Source: Archangium lansingense (GTDB taxonomy: Bacteria > Myxococcota > Myxococcia > Myxococcales > Myxococcaceae). From it: DNA of 64,000 bases. Position 1 is the first letter of the stretch; the number at the start of each line of letters is the position of its first letter. Both the position numbers and the translations under genes were made by a program. This document shows positions 44,947 through 53,500 of the stretch, one piece after another. The stretch covers positions 9,656,501 through 9,720,500 of the forward strand of contig NZ_JAPNKA010000001.1 in the NCBI RefSeq assembly GCF_026626635.1, given 5' to 3'. Under the pieces are notes generated by a model, which did no database searches, had not been told where the DNA came from, and saw nothing but the letters and a program-made list of their open reading frames with translations.

Positions 44947-45929
44947 TTCACCACCCCCGCTTTGCGTAGGAGCGCCTTGCGCTCGTCGTCCGCCAGGTGG
45001 AGCGTCTCCAGCTCCTTCTCGTAGACGAGCTTCTCCTCTCCCTGCGCGTTCCACGAGGCGAGCACCAGCCAGGACATCATCGTCTTGTCGCCTCCCTGGT
45101 AGAGGATGCGGGCCGCGCCGGCCGCGAGCGTGCGGTCCTTGTCCTCCAGCAGCGGACGGAGCGCGGACGAGGACTGCTTCGCGGCGACCCCCTCATAGAG
45201 GGCCAGGCCCTGGCGGCGCACGTGCTTGTCCTCGGAGGTCAGCAGCTTGCGCGCGAAGGTGAAGCCCTCGGGAGCGCCCAGCAGGCACAGGCCGCGGGCG
45301 GCGGCGAAGCGGGTGCTCTCCGAGCTGTCGTCGAGGAAGGCCTTGAGGGCCGGCGTCTGCTTCTTGTCACCCGCGGCCCCCACCGCCTCCAGCAGCATCA
45401 CGCGCGTCTGCGGATCCGTCTCCGTGCGCGCGCTGGTGAGCAGCGCCTTGCCCACCTTGGGGTTGCCGGTGGCCCCCAGGGCGCGCGCCACCTCCCGGCG
45501 CACCCCGTAGGACTTGTCCTCCAGCAGCGGCAGCATCACGTCCACGCGCCGGCTGCGCACCTTACCCAGGCCCTGGATGGCGTACATGCGCACCGCGCTG
45601 TCCTCGTGCCCGGCCAGGTCCACCAGGGTGGGCTCAGCCGCGCGCGTCTCCAGCCCGGCCAGCACGGCCGTCACGTCCCGCAGCCGCCGGGGCTCCAGCA
45701 CCTCGGGAATGGCCGCGGCGAACAGCCCCGCCGCAAAGGCCTCCTCCCGCAGAATCCTCAGCCGGGAGATGGCGGTGGGCACCGCCAGCCCCCCCTTGAG
45801 GAACTCCTTGACGAGCCCCTGTGTCTCCATGCGGCGCTCCTGGCGCTTCTGGACGGAGGGGGGGGCGGCCTGGACGGCCGGAGTGGTGAGGGCGAGGACG
45901 AGCAGCAGGCAGGCTGGCAGGGTGCGCAC
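44943..45929 (-). CDS. Exported HEAT-repeat protein
   Basis: A 328-residue exported protein with a signal peptide (LPACLLLVLALTTPAVQAA) and about six HEAT units (for example SAVRMYAIQGLGKVRSRRVD, YGVRREVARALGATGNPKVG, TRFAAARGLCLLGAPEGF). HEAT solenoids are scaffolds for protein binding. GTG 45929 gives the best signal peptide; TTG 45947 is an alternative. It is translationally coupled with the DUF1460 gene downstream, suggesting a shared envelope function. Confidence 0.82.
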   Translation of the reverse strand: MRTLPACLLLVLALTTPAVQAAPPSVQKRQERRMETQGLVKEFLKGGLAVPTAISRLRILREEAFAAGLFAAAIPEVLEPRRLRDVTAVLAGLETRAAEPTLVDLAGHEDSAVRMYAIQGLGKVRSRRVDVMLPLLEDKSYGVRREVARALGATGNPKVGKALLTSARTETDPQTRVMLLEAVGAAGDKKQTPALKAFLDDSSESTRFAAARGLCLLGAPEGFTFARKLLTSEDKHVRRQGLALYEGVAAKQSSSALRPLLEDKDRTLAAGAARILYQGGDKTMMSWLVLASWNAQGEEKLVYEKELETLHLADDERKALLRKAGVVK

Positions 45930-46018
45930 GGCCCACCAGGATGACAAGGCCCGAGCGCGGCTGTCAAAACCTCCGCCGGGCCCGCTCCCTCCCTCGGGAC
46001 GAGAGAACTGACCGATTC

Positions 46019-46047
46019 TTGACCCTCCCCGGAGCGATTGATACGAC
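46019..46047 (+). promoter_or_regulatory. Candidate sigma-70 promoter of the DUF4398/OmpA pair
   Basis: TTGACC (46019-46024), a 17-bp spacer and TACGAC (46042-46047), about 42 bp before the first start codon. The -35 is near consensus; the -10 is weak. Confidence 0.35.
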
Positions 46048-46088
46048 CGGGCCTAGTGTCTTCCAGCCCTTATCCCGAGGCCCCTTCC

Positions 46089-46406
46089 ATGAAGCGACTC
46101 CTGGTACTGGTGGCTGCGGCGGGAGCCCTCGCCGGATGCGGCCCCCTGAAGTCCACCTCGAACCTGCTGGACGCCGAAGTGCAGATTCAAGCGGCTCGCA
46201 CCGCCGGTGCCGAGAAGCTCGCGCCGTACGAGTGGACCGCCGCCAACCTCTACATCCGCAAGGCGCGTGAGGAGGTCGGCTACTCCGACTATCAGGCTGG
46301 GGTGGACTTCGCCGAGAAGGCCGCCCGCTACGCCACCGAGGCCCGTGCCAAGGCCATGGCCAATGCCAACTCGGAAGAAGCCGATTCCCCCAGCCCCAAC
46401 CCCTGA
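46089..46406 (+). CDS. DUF4398 lipoprotein
   Basis: A 105-residue lipoprotein. Signal peptide LLVLVAAAGALAGC with lipobox LAGC, then the DUF4398 helix hairpin (AEVQIQAARTAGAEKLAPYE, WTAANLYIRKAREEVGYSDY, FAEKAARYATEARAKA). The family pairs with OmpA-like proteins, and the next gene is one, 18 bp downstream and likely cotranscribed. Probably part of an outer-membrane/peptidoglycan link. Confidence 0.85.
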   Translation: MKRLLVLVAAAGALAGCGPLKSTSNLLDAEVQIQAARTAGAEKLAPYEWTAANLYIRKAREEVGYSDYQAGVDFAEKAARYATEARAKAMANANSEEADSPSPNP

Positions 46407-46424
46407 CGCGAGAGCACCCTACCG

Positions 46425-48122
46425 ATGCGACGTCTCATCGCTTCCTCGTTGCTCCTGCTCTCCGCTGCCTGCGTGAGCGGTAACAAGGTCCGCGCCCAGT
46501 CCGAGGTCATCCAGGCCGACATCGAGCGCGCCCAGCGCAGCGGCGCCATGCGCTGCGCTCCCACGCAGCTCGCCACCGCCGTGGCCCACCTCGACTTCGC
46601 CCGTGGCGAGCTGAGCCAGGGCACCAGCTACCGTGCCTCCGAGCACATCCGCACTGCCGAGAGCGCCATCAAGGAGGCCCTGGAGCGCTCCAAGGGCTGC
46701 GCCCCCGCGAAGGTGACGGTCAAGGACAAGCCGGACGGGACTCCTCCTCCGCGGCAACCGACGGAGCAGCCCACCCAGGTGGAGATCACTCCCAAGCCGC
46801 CGCAGCAGGTGGTGGTGCAGATTGAGGAGAAGGACTCCGACGGCGACGGCATCTTCGACAAGGACGATCCGTGCCCGGACCGCGCCGAGGATCGCGACGG
46901 CTTCGAGGACTCGGACGGCTGCCCCGAGCCGGACAACGACCGGGACGGCGTGCTGGACGGCAACGACAAGTGCCCGCTGACGGCCGGTCCGCTCTCCAAC
47001 CAGGGCTGCCCCGAGGAGGCCCCTGGCGACGCCGACAACGACGGCATCCCGGACAACCTGGACAAGTGCCGCGACCAGCCCGAGGACAAGGACGGCTTCG
47101 AGGACTCGGACGGCTGCCCCGACACGGACAATGACCAGGACGGGCTGATCGACACCGCGGACAAGTGCCCGGATGCCTTCGGCCCCATCCAGAACCTGGG
47201 CTGCCCCCGCACCGACAAGGACGGGGACAACGTCGAGGACTCGCAGGACAAGTGCCCCGAGGAGCCCGAGGACAAGGACGGCTTCCAGGACGAGGACGGC
47301 TGCCCGGACCTCGACAACGACGCGGATGGCATCCCCGACGGGCTGGACCGCTGCCCGGTGAAGTCCGGCCCGCTGGAGAACGCCGGCTGCCCGGACGATG
47401 ACAAGGACGGCGACGGCGTGGTGGACCGCATGGACCTCTGCCCGGATCAGCCCGGCCAGAAGGAGATACGTGGCTGCCCCGACCCCGACAAGGACAGCGA
47501 CGGCATCCCGGACCGGATCGACATGTGCCCGGAGCAGGCCGGTCCCCAGGAGACGCGCGGCTGCGCGGATGTGGACACGGACAAGGACGGCCTGGTGGAC
47601 CGCCAGGACTTCTGCCCGAACGAGGCCGGCCCCAAGGAGATGCGCGGCTGCCCGGATCCGGACAAGGACAACGACGGCATCCCGGACCGCGTGGACGTGT
47701 GCCCCGACGAGCCCGGCGTGAAGGACGAGCGCGGGTGCGCCAAGAAGTACAAGATGGTCATCGTCAAGAAGGGCAAGATCGAGATCAAGAAGCAGATCAA
47801 GTTCGGTTCCGGCTCGGCGAAGATCATCGGCAAGGAGAGCTTCACCGTGCTCGACGACGTGGCGCAGGTGATGCGCGACATGCCGACCATCAAGAAGCTG
47901 CGCATCGAGGGCCACACGGACTCGCTGGGCAAGGACCTGGTCAACCTGAAGATGTCGCAGGCGCGCGCGGACTCGGTGATGGCGCAGCTGCTCAAACGCG
48001 GCATCGACCCGGGCCGGATGGAGGCGGTGGGCTTCGGTGAGGAGAAGCCCATCGACAACAACGCGACGGCGAAGGGCCGCGCGAACAACCGCCGCACCGA
48101 GTTCAACATCGTCGAGCAGTAA
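46425..48122 (+). CDS. OmpA-family lipoprotein with thrombospondin type 3 repeats
   Basis: A 565-residue protein. Lipobox LLSAAC, a DUF4398-like helical region (about 20-90), then eight or more calcium-binding TSP type 3 repeats (about 135-430; DSDGDGIFDKDDPCPD, DNDADGIPDGLDRCPV, DKDNDGIPDRVDVCPD) and a C-terminal OmpA domain (about 450-565) with IEGHTDSLGKDLVNLKMSQ and ANNRRTEFNI for diaminopimelate binding. It anchors the outer membrane to peptidoglycan, its length set by the calcium-rich stalk. The DNA repetitiveness of the stalk follows from the protein repeats. A terminator follows. Confidence 0.93.
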   Translation: MRRLIASSLLLLSAACVSGNKVRAQSEVIQADIERAQRSGAMRCAPTQLATAVAHLDFARGELSQGTSYRASEHIRTAESAIKEALERSKGCAPAKVTVKDKPDGTPPPRQPTEQPTQVEITPKPPQQVVVQIEEKDSDGDGIFDKDDPCPDRAEDRDGFEDSDGCPEPDNDRDGVLDGNDKCPLTAGPLSNQGCPEEAPGDADNDGIPDNLDKCRDQPEDKDGFEDSDGCPDTDNDQDGLIDTADKCPDAFGPIQNLGCPRTDKDGDNVEDSQDKCPEEPEDKDGFQDEDGCPDLDNDADGIPDGLDRCPVKSGPLENAGCPDDDKDGDGVVDRMDLCPDQPGQKEIRGCPDPDKDSDGIPDRIDMCPEQAGPQETRGCADVDTDKDGLVDRQDFCPNEAGPKEMRGCPDPDKDNDGIPDRVDVCPDEPGVKDERGCAKKYKMVIVKKGKIEIKKQIKFGSGSAKIIGKESFTVLDDVAQVMRDMPTIKKLRIEGHTDSLGKDLVNLKMSQARADSVMAQLLKRGIDPGRMEAVGFGEEKPIDNNATAKGRANNRRTEFNIVEQ

Positions 48123-48152
48123 CTCCCCTCCCCCACCGGGAAGGGACAAGGA

Positions 48153-48196
48153 GAGGGTGCCGCGCGCCTCCGGGCCGCGAGCACCCTCTTCCTTTT
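48153..48196 (+). terminator. Rho-independent terminator after the OmpA gene
   Basis: GAGGGTGC (48153-48160) and GCACCCTC (48181-48188) form an 8-bp outer stem, with an inner CGCG/CGCG pairing, followed by TTCCTTTTC. It starts 31 bp after the stop. Confidence 0.7.
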
Positions 48197-49476
48197 CAGG
48201 GAGCGCTGTCGCCCGAGGTCTGAACCGGAGCCGCCGCGGGTTTCGGCGTGGCGGCCAGCTTGTGCAGCACCCGCTCGAGGCTCTGCTGGTAGGCGGGGTG
48301 CACCTTGTCGGCCTTGATGCCGAGCTCGAGTGCTCGCTGGTAGCTCGCCAGGGCCGCATCCAGCTGGCCCGCGGCCTCCAGGGCCTCGCCCAGGCTGTCA
48401 TGGACGTTGGCTGAGTCGGCGTGCAGCTCGACGTTGCGCCGGAAGACAGTGAGGGCGGGCTCGACTTTGCCGTCGCGCAACAAGTAGTACCCCATGGCGT
48501 TGACGAGGTCCTCGGACGGGCGAACCTCGAAACCAAGCCGCTTCGACAGGCGGGCGTAGTTCGCCTCCACCTGCGCCAGGTTGCCCTCACGCGCCAGCGC
48601 CGGGGAGACACGCTGGTCCTCGAAGAGGGCCTCCAGCCCGTCGTAGAGCGTCCGGTGGGGCGTGCTGCCGTGATGGTCGTTCTCGAGGAAGGAGTAGCGC
48701 CACGCCAGCCGCGCCAACCGGGCCTGCTCCAGCGACGCCGCGAGCCGCTGGATGGGTTTGAGCATGTCGTCTCCCTCGTTGCCCATGCTCATGTAGAGGA
48801 AGCGCTCCTGCTCGGGCAGACGCTCGAGGGACTTCACCGCTCCGGCCACCAGCTCGCCGTTGTTCCACCACAGGCTCGGGCTGATGGCGATGTACGCGTG
48901 GAAGCTCTCGGGGCGGTTCATCAAGGCATGCAGGGCGAAGAGTCCGCCGAACGAGTGGCCCACGAGGATGCGGTAGGGCTGCGTGCGGTAGCGCGCCTCG
49001 ATGTGAGGGGCCAGCTCCTCCACCAGGAAGCGCAGGAAGCGATCCGCGCCTCCGGCGGTGGGAAGCGCCTGCGCGACGCTCTGTGGAGAGCCAATCCCAG
49101 GCATCCGGGTGTCACCCCGCGTCGGCGGAGTGAGATCCCGCGTGCGGTTCGTGTTGGACACCCCCACCACGATCATCTGGGGGATATGCGAGTTCCCAGC
49201 GAGGAACTGCACGATGCCGGTGGAGTGGTGGAAGTGAGCATCGCCGTCCAGGAGGTAGAGGACGGGGTAGCGCTCTGAGGAGGTCTCGTACCCCGGAGGG
49301 AGATAGAGCCGGTAGCCGCGCTCCTCCTCGAGGATGTTGGAGCGAAGGCTGTGCTTCGCCCCAAGGATGAGGGGCTGCCCCTCCGACGGAAGGGCGGAGC
49401 CTGCGCGAGAGGACGACACGGACTGACAGGAGGCGAGGAGCAGCACTGCCCCCATCAACGAGAGGAGTCGGCGCAT
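48196..49476 (-). CDS. Esterase (PF00756-like) lipoprotein with C-terminal TPR
   Basis: A 426-residue lipoprotein. Lipobox LLLASC after the signal peptide. An esterase D/IroE-like alpha/beta hydrolase domain (about 45-290): YRLYLPPGYETSSERYPVLYLLDG (cut), the nucleophile elbow ILVGHSFGGLFAL, YIAISPSLWWNN and a late His in LENDHHGSTPHRTLYDGL. The last 120 residues carry TPR-like helices (VEPALTVFRRNVELH, DSLGEALEAAGQLDAALASYQ). ATG 49476 begins the signal peptide; upstream frame is noncoding. The TPR fusion is unusual for this family. Confidence 0.88.
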   Translation of the reverse strand: MRRLLSLMGAVLLLASCQSVSSSRAGSALPSEGQPLILGAKHSLRSNILEEERGYRLYLPPGYETSSERYPVLYLLDGDAHFHHSTGIVQFLAGNSHIPQMIVVGVSNTNRTRDLTPPTRGDTRMPGIGSPQSVAQALPTAGGADRFLRFLVEELAPHIEARYRTQPYRILVGHSFGGLFALHALMNRPESFHAYIAISPSLWWNNGELVAGAVKSLERLPEQERFLYMSMGNEGDDMLKPIQRLAASLEQARLARLAWRYSFLENDHHGSTPHRTLYDGLEALFEDQRVSPALAREGNLAQVEANYARLSKRLGFEVRPSEDLVNAMGYYLLRDGKVEPALTVFRRNVELHADSANVHDSLGEALEAAGQLDAALASYQRALELGIKADKVHPAYQQSLERVLHKLAATPKPAAAPVQTSGDSAP

Positions 49477-49548
49477 GAGAGGTCTACCGGCGTGGGAAGA
49501 GGAGTCCCACGCTAGCACTCCTCGTCTCCCCTCCTCGGGCCCGTCACC

Positions 49549-50895
49549 TCAGGCCCAGAGCTCCTGCTCGAGCGTGGCCATCAGGGAGGCAGCGACCTCC
49601 GGCGAGGGCATGCCCGCCTCCGAGAGGAGCTCGGCGTCCAGCGGCACCGTCACCTCCTCGCGCAGCGTCGCCACGGCCTCTCGCTTCGCCTCACGCAGGG
49701 CCTCTCGCTCGGAAGAGGACAGCCGCTCCCGCGCCCAGCGGTCGATGGACCAGGACAGCTCGGCGTGCCGCGTCTCATCGTCGGCGATGCGCGTCATGGC
49801 CTCACGCACCTGAGCGTCGCGCGCGTGCAGCGCCTGGTGGTGCGCCACCAGCGCCCCGAAGGTCTCGCGCACGCAGCCCTCCACGGCGTTCTCCAGCGCC
49901 ACCTCGAAGAGGGAACGCAAGGGCAGCGCCTCCACCTCGAGCCGGTGGGGCGTCGCGCCGAAGCGGCGGGCGAGCCGCATGCTGACGTCCGTGTGCATCA
50001 CCTCCTCCAGCGCGCTCACCAGCGCCGCGTCCTGCAGCGCGACGTCCGCGCCATGCAGGGCGAGCTCCTCGCGCAGCCGGAGGAAGGCCTTGATGGCGGC
50101 AGCCTCCAGGTGCGCGGCCGACGCGAAGTGACGGCCCAGCGCCTCCGAGCACGCGACACCTCCCGCGGCGCGCAGTCCCACGGGCCGCCGGCCGACGATG
50201 CAGTTCGGGTTACCGGGCTCGATGAGGGCACTGCGAACCTGCTTCACGTCGCCCCCGGGAGTCACCTCCAGGACGTAGCGCGTGATGCCCGTGTCCTTCC
50301 CGCAGGTGTGACCGCGGGTGCCGATGACGTCGAAGCCCCCGTCGGCCCTCGCCCGCACTCCGCCGCGCTCCAGGTCGGTGCAGGAGAGGTTGTAGTTGGA
50401 CGCGAAGGCGAGCAGCGCGGCCTCCTGTGCCGTGTCGATGGGGCCCAGGAAGCTCTTGAGCGACTCCACCGTCGTGAGGGCCGTCACCTCGTCACCGCGT
50501 GTCATCGCGACGTAGAACGCGACACACAGGTCCGCGCAGGAGGCGCGGAAGCCGTTGCTCGAGGAGAGGCTGCTCAGGGCCGACTCACATGCCGCCTTGT
50601 CGGAAGCCGTCGCGCAGGCCGTCCCCGAGGAGCTACTCACCGATTCCTGGTGATAGCTCCCGTCAAAGCTCTTGGTGACAAACCGCAGTTGCACGAAGTC
50701 CGGCGACACCGCGGGGGACAGCCCGCTCACCGCGACCGCCGAGCCCTCACAGCGGGGCGAGGAGTAACCCGAGGTGTCCACGCCTCCGGGGTCGATGATG
50801 CCTTCGATGCCGTCGCAGCCGGCGAGCACCAGCGGAGAAGCGAGCGAGGCGCGCAGGGCACGCGAGAAGAGGCGACGCAGCAGGGGCGAGTCCAT
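49549..50895 (-). CDS. Lipoprotein with C-terminal ferritin-like domain
   Basis: A 448-residue lipoprotein (ASPLVLAGC lipobox). The first 250 residues are a Cys-rich region of unknown type (paired cysteines such as CATASDKAACE and CADLC). The C-terminal 190 residues form a four-helix ferritin-like bundle with putative metal ligands: HLEAAAIKAFLRLREELALHG (cut) , LEEVMHTDV (E-x-x-H), NAVEGCVRETFGALVAHHQAL and DDETRHAELSWS (E-x-x-H). A diiron or similar site is likely. Extracytoplasmic ferritin-like proteins are uncommon; role unknown. Confidence 0.82.
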   Translation of the reverse strand: MDSPLLRRLFSRALRASLASPLVLAGCDGIEGIIDPGGVDTSGYSSPRCEGSAVAVSGLSPAVSPDFVQLRFVTKSFDGSYHQESVSSSSGTACATASDKAACESALSSLSSSNGFRASCADLCVAFYVAMTRGDEVTALTTVESLKSFLGPIDTAQEAALLAFASNYNLSCTDLERGGVRARADGGFDVIGTRGHTCGKDTGITRYVLEVTPGGDVKQVRSALIEPGNPNCIVGRRPVGLRAAGGVACSEALGRHFASAAHLEAAAIKAFLRLREELALHGADVALQDAALVSALEEVMHTDVSMRLARRFGATPHRLEVEALPLRSLFEVALENAVEGCVRETFGALVAHHQALHARDAQVREAMTRIADDETRHAELSWSIDRWARERLSSSEREALREAKREAVATLREEVTVPLDAELLSEAGMPSPEVAASLMATLEQELWA

Positions 50896-51056
50896 GGAAG
50901 GCTCCGGGGCAAGGGTTCTGCACTTACTGGAGCAACACGGATGCCATGCCCTCCCCTCCCCCCTGTCTGGAGGGCCGGGTGACGGGAAGGCGCGACCGCG
51001 GCGTCACGCTGGGCTCGGAAAGATGCCCTTCCGAACTCAGAAACCTGAGACCGGCG

Positions 51057-52076
51057 TCACCCGTCCTTCAGCAGCTCGTGGAGGACCTCGGTGGCGTAGG
51101 AGCCCTTGGGCAGCTCGAAGGTGAGCACCAGGTCCTCCCCATCCACCTCCAGCGAGGGGTTGCCGAGCCGCACCCGGTAGGGCCTACGTCCGCCCTGGGT
51201 CTCGTCACCTCCGCGCCGGAAGTCGTCCAGCGTCACGCCCTCGTCCACGAGCAGCTTCGCCTCGGCCTCGGCCACGGCGTGGGCGGACGCGGTCATCTTG
51301 GGTCCGAAGAGGGGCCCGGCCGGGCTCACCTCGAAGGCAGCCGCGCGAGGCCCGTCCACCTCGGGCGCCTCGCAGACGAAGAGGCCACCGGAGTCCTCGC
51401 GACGCAGCACGTCCCCCAGGAGCACCGTGTCAAAGGTGCCCGCGCGCAGCCGGTCCACGAGGGCCCGGTTGAAGAGGCGGGACTGGAAGGCCGAGAGGTA
51501 CAGCTTGCGCTGGAACTTGTCGGGGCGGCGCGGCAGCCGCTGGCCCAGAAGCAACAGGCGGCCGAAGTCCGCGTTGTCGCCCTCGCGCCCGAAGCGCTGA
51601 TCTCCGAAGTAGTTGGGCACGCCCCGGGCGCTCAGCCGGGTGAAGCTCTCGCGCGCCGCTCCTACGTCCTTCACGCCCCGCAGGCGCAGCCGGAAGCGGT
51701 TCCCCTTGAGGTGCCCGGTGCGCAGCTTGTTCCCATGGCGCCGGCTCCACAGGACGCTCACGCCCTCCAGGGTGAACTCCGGTAGGAGCGCCTCGGCCCG
51801 CGCGGGCACGGAGAGGAGCTGGCGGGTGATGGCCTGCCGGTCCTTCATCCCCGCCACGCCCACGTCGCCCTCGTCCACGCCCAGCTTGGAGGCCAGGGCC
51901 TTCACCACCTCACGGGTGTCCCGGCCACGCTTCTCCACCCAGAGGTAGAGGTGCTCCCCCTCCCCCGAGGGCTGGTAGGCGGGCAGCTCCTCCACCTCGA
52001 AGTCCTCGGGGACGAGCTTGAAGGCTCCGCCGCACCCCGGTACGTCCTCCGTCAGCCGTGGCCGCTCCGCGCTCAT
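51057..52076 (-). CDS. truD: tRNA pseudouridine(13) synthase TruD
   Basis: A 339-residue TruD-family enzyme modifying U13 of tRNA. Motifs: FEVEELPAYQPSGEGEH, GMKDRQAITRQ with catalytic Asp79, GNRFRLRLRGV, RGVPNYFGDQRFGREGDN and YLSAFQSRLFNRAL, and the terminal LELPKGSYAT-type segment (ELPKGSYATEVLHEL). ATG 52076 begins 2 bp after the stop of the DUF4388 gene, so the three minus-strand genes here probably form one transcript. The TRUD insertion domain is present in normal size. Confidence 0.94.
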   Translation of the reverse strand: MSAERPRLTEDVPGCGGAFKLVPEDFEVEELPAYQPSGEGEHLYLWVEKRGRDTREVVKALASKLGVDEGDVGVAGMKDRQAITRQLLSVPARAEALLPEFTLEGVSVLWSRRHGNKLRTGHLKGNRFRLRLRGVKDVGAARESFTRLSARGVPNYFGDQRFGREGDNADFGRLLLLGQRLPRRPDKFQRKLYLSAFQSRLFNRALVDRLRAGTFDTVLLGDVLRREDSGGLFVCEAPEVDGPRAAAFEVSPAGPLFGPKMTASAHAVAEAEAKLLVDEGVTLDDFRRGGDETQGGRRPYRVRLGNPSLEVDGEDLVLTFELPKGSYATEVLHELLKDG

Positions 52077-52077
52077 C

Positions 52078-53493
52078 TCAGGACCCACCGAGCGTGGCGA
52101 GCATGTCCTTCACGCGCCGGGCAAGGTCCTCGTCCGCGCGCGACTCGAGCAGCTCTCCCGCCTGGAAGAGAAGGAAGAACATCACGTCGCTGAGCGCCTG
52201 TCGGAAGGAGACCAGCGGCTCCGAGCCCAATGAGCCTCGGAACTGCTCATAGGCGCTCACCAGCTTCGCGTCCGGCAGGCTGCCGTCCGGCGCGAAGGCC
52301 AGTCCCGCCAGCACTGGCGACGAGGACAGCGCCTGTCCCGCGAGTGCGGCATTGGCCGACGCGATGAACTCGCGCGCCAGGCCCTGCTTGGACACCTCGG
52401 TGGCGATCTCCCGGAAGATACGGTTGAAGACGCGCACCACCTCGCGCACGTCCAGCACCGGGGCCGGCACGGGAGGCTGGGTGATGGCGCGCAGACCCGA
52501 CTGTGAGTGTCTCACCGAGGGAATCCCGGTGGAGGACGGACGCACCACGGGAATCCCCATGAAGGCCTTCGGGCGCACCGCGGGAATCCCCGACAGGGAC
52601 TGCGCCGTGCCGCCCAGCGGCTTGTCGGAGAGCTGCACGAAGCCGCCCTCCAGCAGGCCGTAGACGACCTTGGTGACGTCGAACTCGGACAGGCGGGTGG
52701 CCTGCCCCAGGTCCAGCACCGTGCGGCGGCCATCCACCAGGGCCAGCACCTTGTCCTCGTCCGGCTCCAGCCGGGCGTTGCTCATGCCCTTGCGCAGCAC
52801 GTAGAGGCGGCTGTTGGGGATGCGCTTCCGGAAGTGCGCCAGCTCGTCGATCTTCCGGATGCTGTCCATCAGCAGGCTCTGCGTGGACAGCTGGATGTTG
52901 TGGCCGAGCTTGTCCTCCACCGGCTGGTCCACGAGGAAGAAGCTGCCCTCGCGGCACAGGACGATGGCGTGGAAGATCTCACTCACCTGGTGGGTGACGC
53001 ACTTGAACAGGTCATGCGCCTGGAGCAGGCCCCGCTCCACCAGGGCGCGGCCAATCTTGGAAGGCGGATGCTCGCGCAGCACCGTCTCGAGCTGGGTGCG
53101 CTCCAGGTAGCCCAGCCGGACGAGCACCTCGCCGAGCCGGTCCGCCGCCACGTCCGAGGTGGCGCCGCGCACCTCGCCCTCGCGCAGGATGACGGAGCGC
53201 TCGCCACCGGGGGCTTGCACGCGCACGATGCCGCTCCAGCGCGCCTGGCTCAGGAAGGCGATGAGGTCCGACAGGGGGAAGCCAGAGGCGTCCCCGGAGA
53301 GCACCACGCGAGGGGTGGGCAGGGAGCCGCCCTCGGCCGGGGTGCGCGAGAAGACGAGCAGGTCCGGCGAGGTGGGCTGCAGCACGTACGAGCCGGTGCG
53401 GCCCGCCAGCGCTGGCGGCGGCTGCTGTTGCTGCGGCGCCTGCCGCTCGTCGGGGACGAGTTGGGTGCCATCGATGCGGAAGCGCTGGCTCAT
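52078..53493 (-). CDS. DUF4388 (PATAN-like) domain protein
   Basis: A 471-residue cytoplasmic protein. A DUF4388 domain (about 65-165: FPLSDLIAFLSQARWSGIVRV to ILREGEVRGATSDVAADRL and LGEVLVRLGYLE) is followed by a GspE-N-like winged helix part (GRALVERGLLQAHDLF), a middle domain ending with a regulatory repeat region with GIPAVRP, GIPVVRP and GIPSVRH motifs, and a C-terminal helical domain. DUF4388 proteins are abundant in myxobacteria, linked to signalling and motility; function here unknown. It lies 8 bp after the DsbA-like gene and 1 bp before truD. Confidence 0.82.
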   Translation of the reverse strand: MSQRFRIDGTQLVPDERQAPQQQQPPPALAGRTGSYVLQPTSPDLLVFSRTPAEGGSLPTPRVVLSGDASGFPLSDLIAFLSQARWSGIVRVQAPGGERSVILREGEVRGATSDVAADRLGEVLVRLGYLERTQLETVLREHPPSKIGRALVERGLLQAHDLFKCVTHQVSEIFHAIVLCREGSFFLVDQPVEDKLGHNIQLSTQSLLMDSIRKIDELAHFRKRIPNSRLYVLRKGMSNARLEPDEDKVLALVDGRRTVLDLGQATRLSEFDVTKVVYGLLEGGFVQLSDKPLGGTAQSLSGIPAVRPKAFMGIPVVRPSSTGIPSVRHSQSGLRAITQPPVPAPVLDVREVVRVFNRIFREIATEVSKQGLAREFIASANAALAGQALSSSPVLAGLAFAPDGSLPDAKLVSAYEQFRGSLGSEPLVSFRQALSDVMFFLLFQAGELLESRADEDLARRVKDMLATLGGS

Positions 53494-53500
53494 GACACCG

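Noticed and set aside
46850..47740. DNA-level tandem repeats resembling a CRISPR-like array
   Set aside because: Repeats are in frame, Asp/Gly/Cys coding, of uneven spacing and belong to the TSP3 stalk.
48121..48152. Fifth copy of the dispersed repeat after the OmpA gene
   Set aside because: It has CTCCCCTCCCCC and a GGGAAGGG arm but not the CCCTCTCCC/GGGAGAGGG core; too diverged to include.
46419..48611. Long minus-strand frame opposite the OmpA gene
   Set aside because: Translates to repeated V/L/R/H-rich words mirroring the TSP3 codons; not a real protein.
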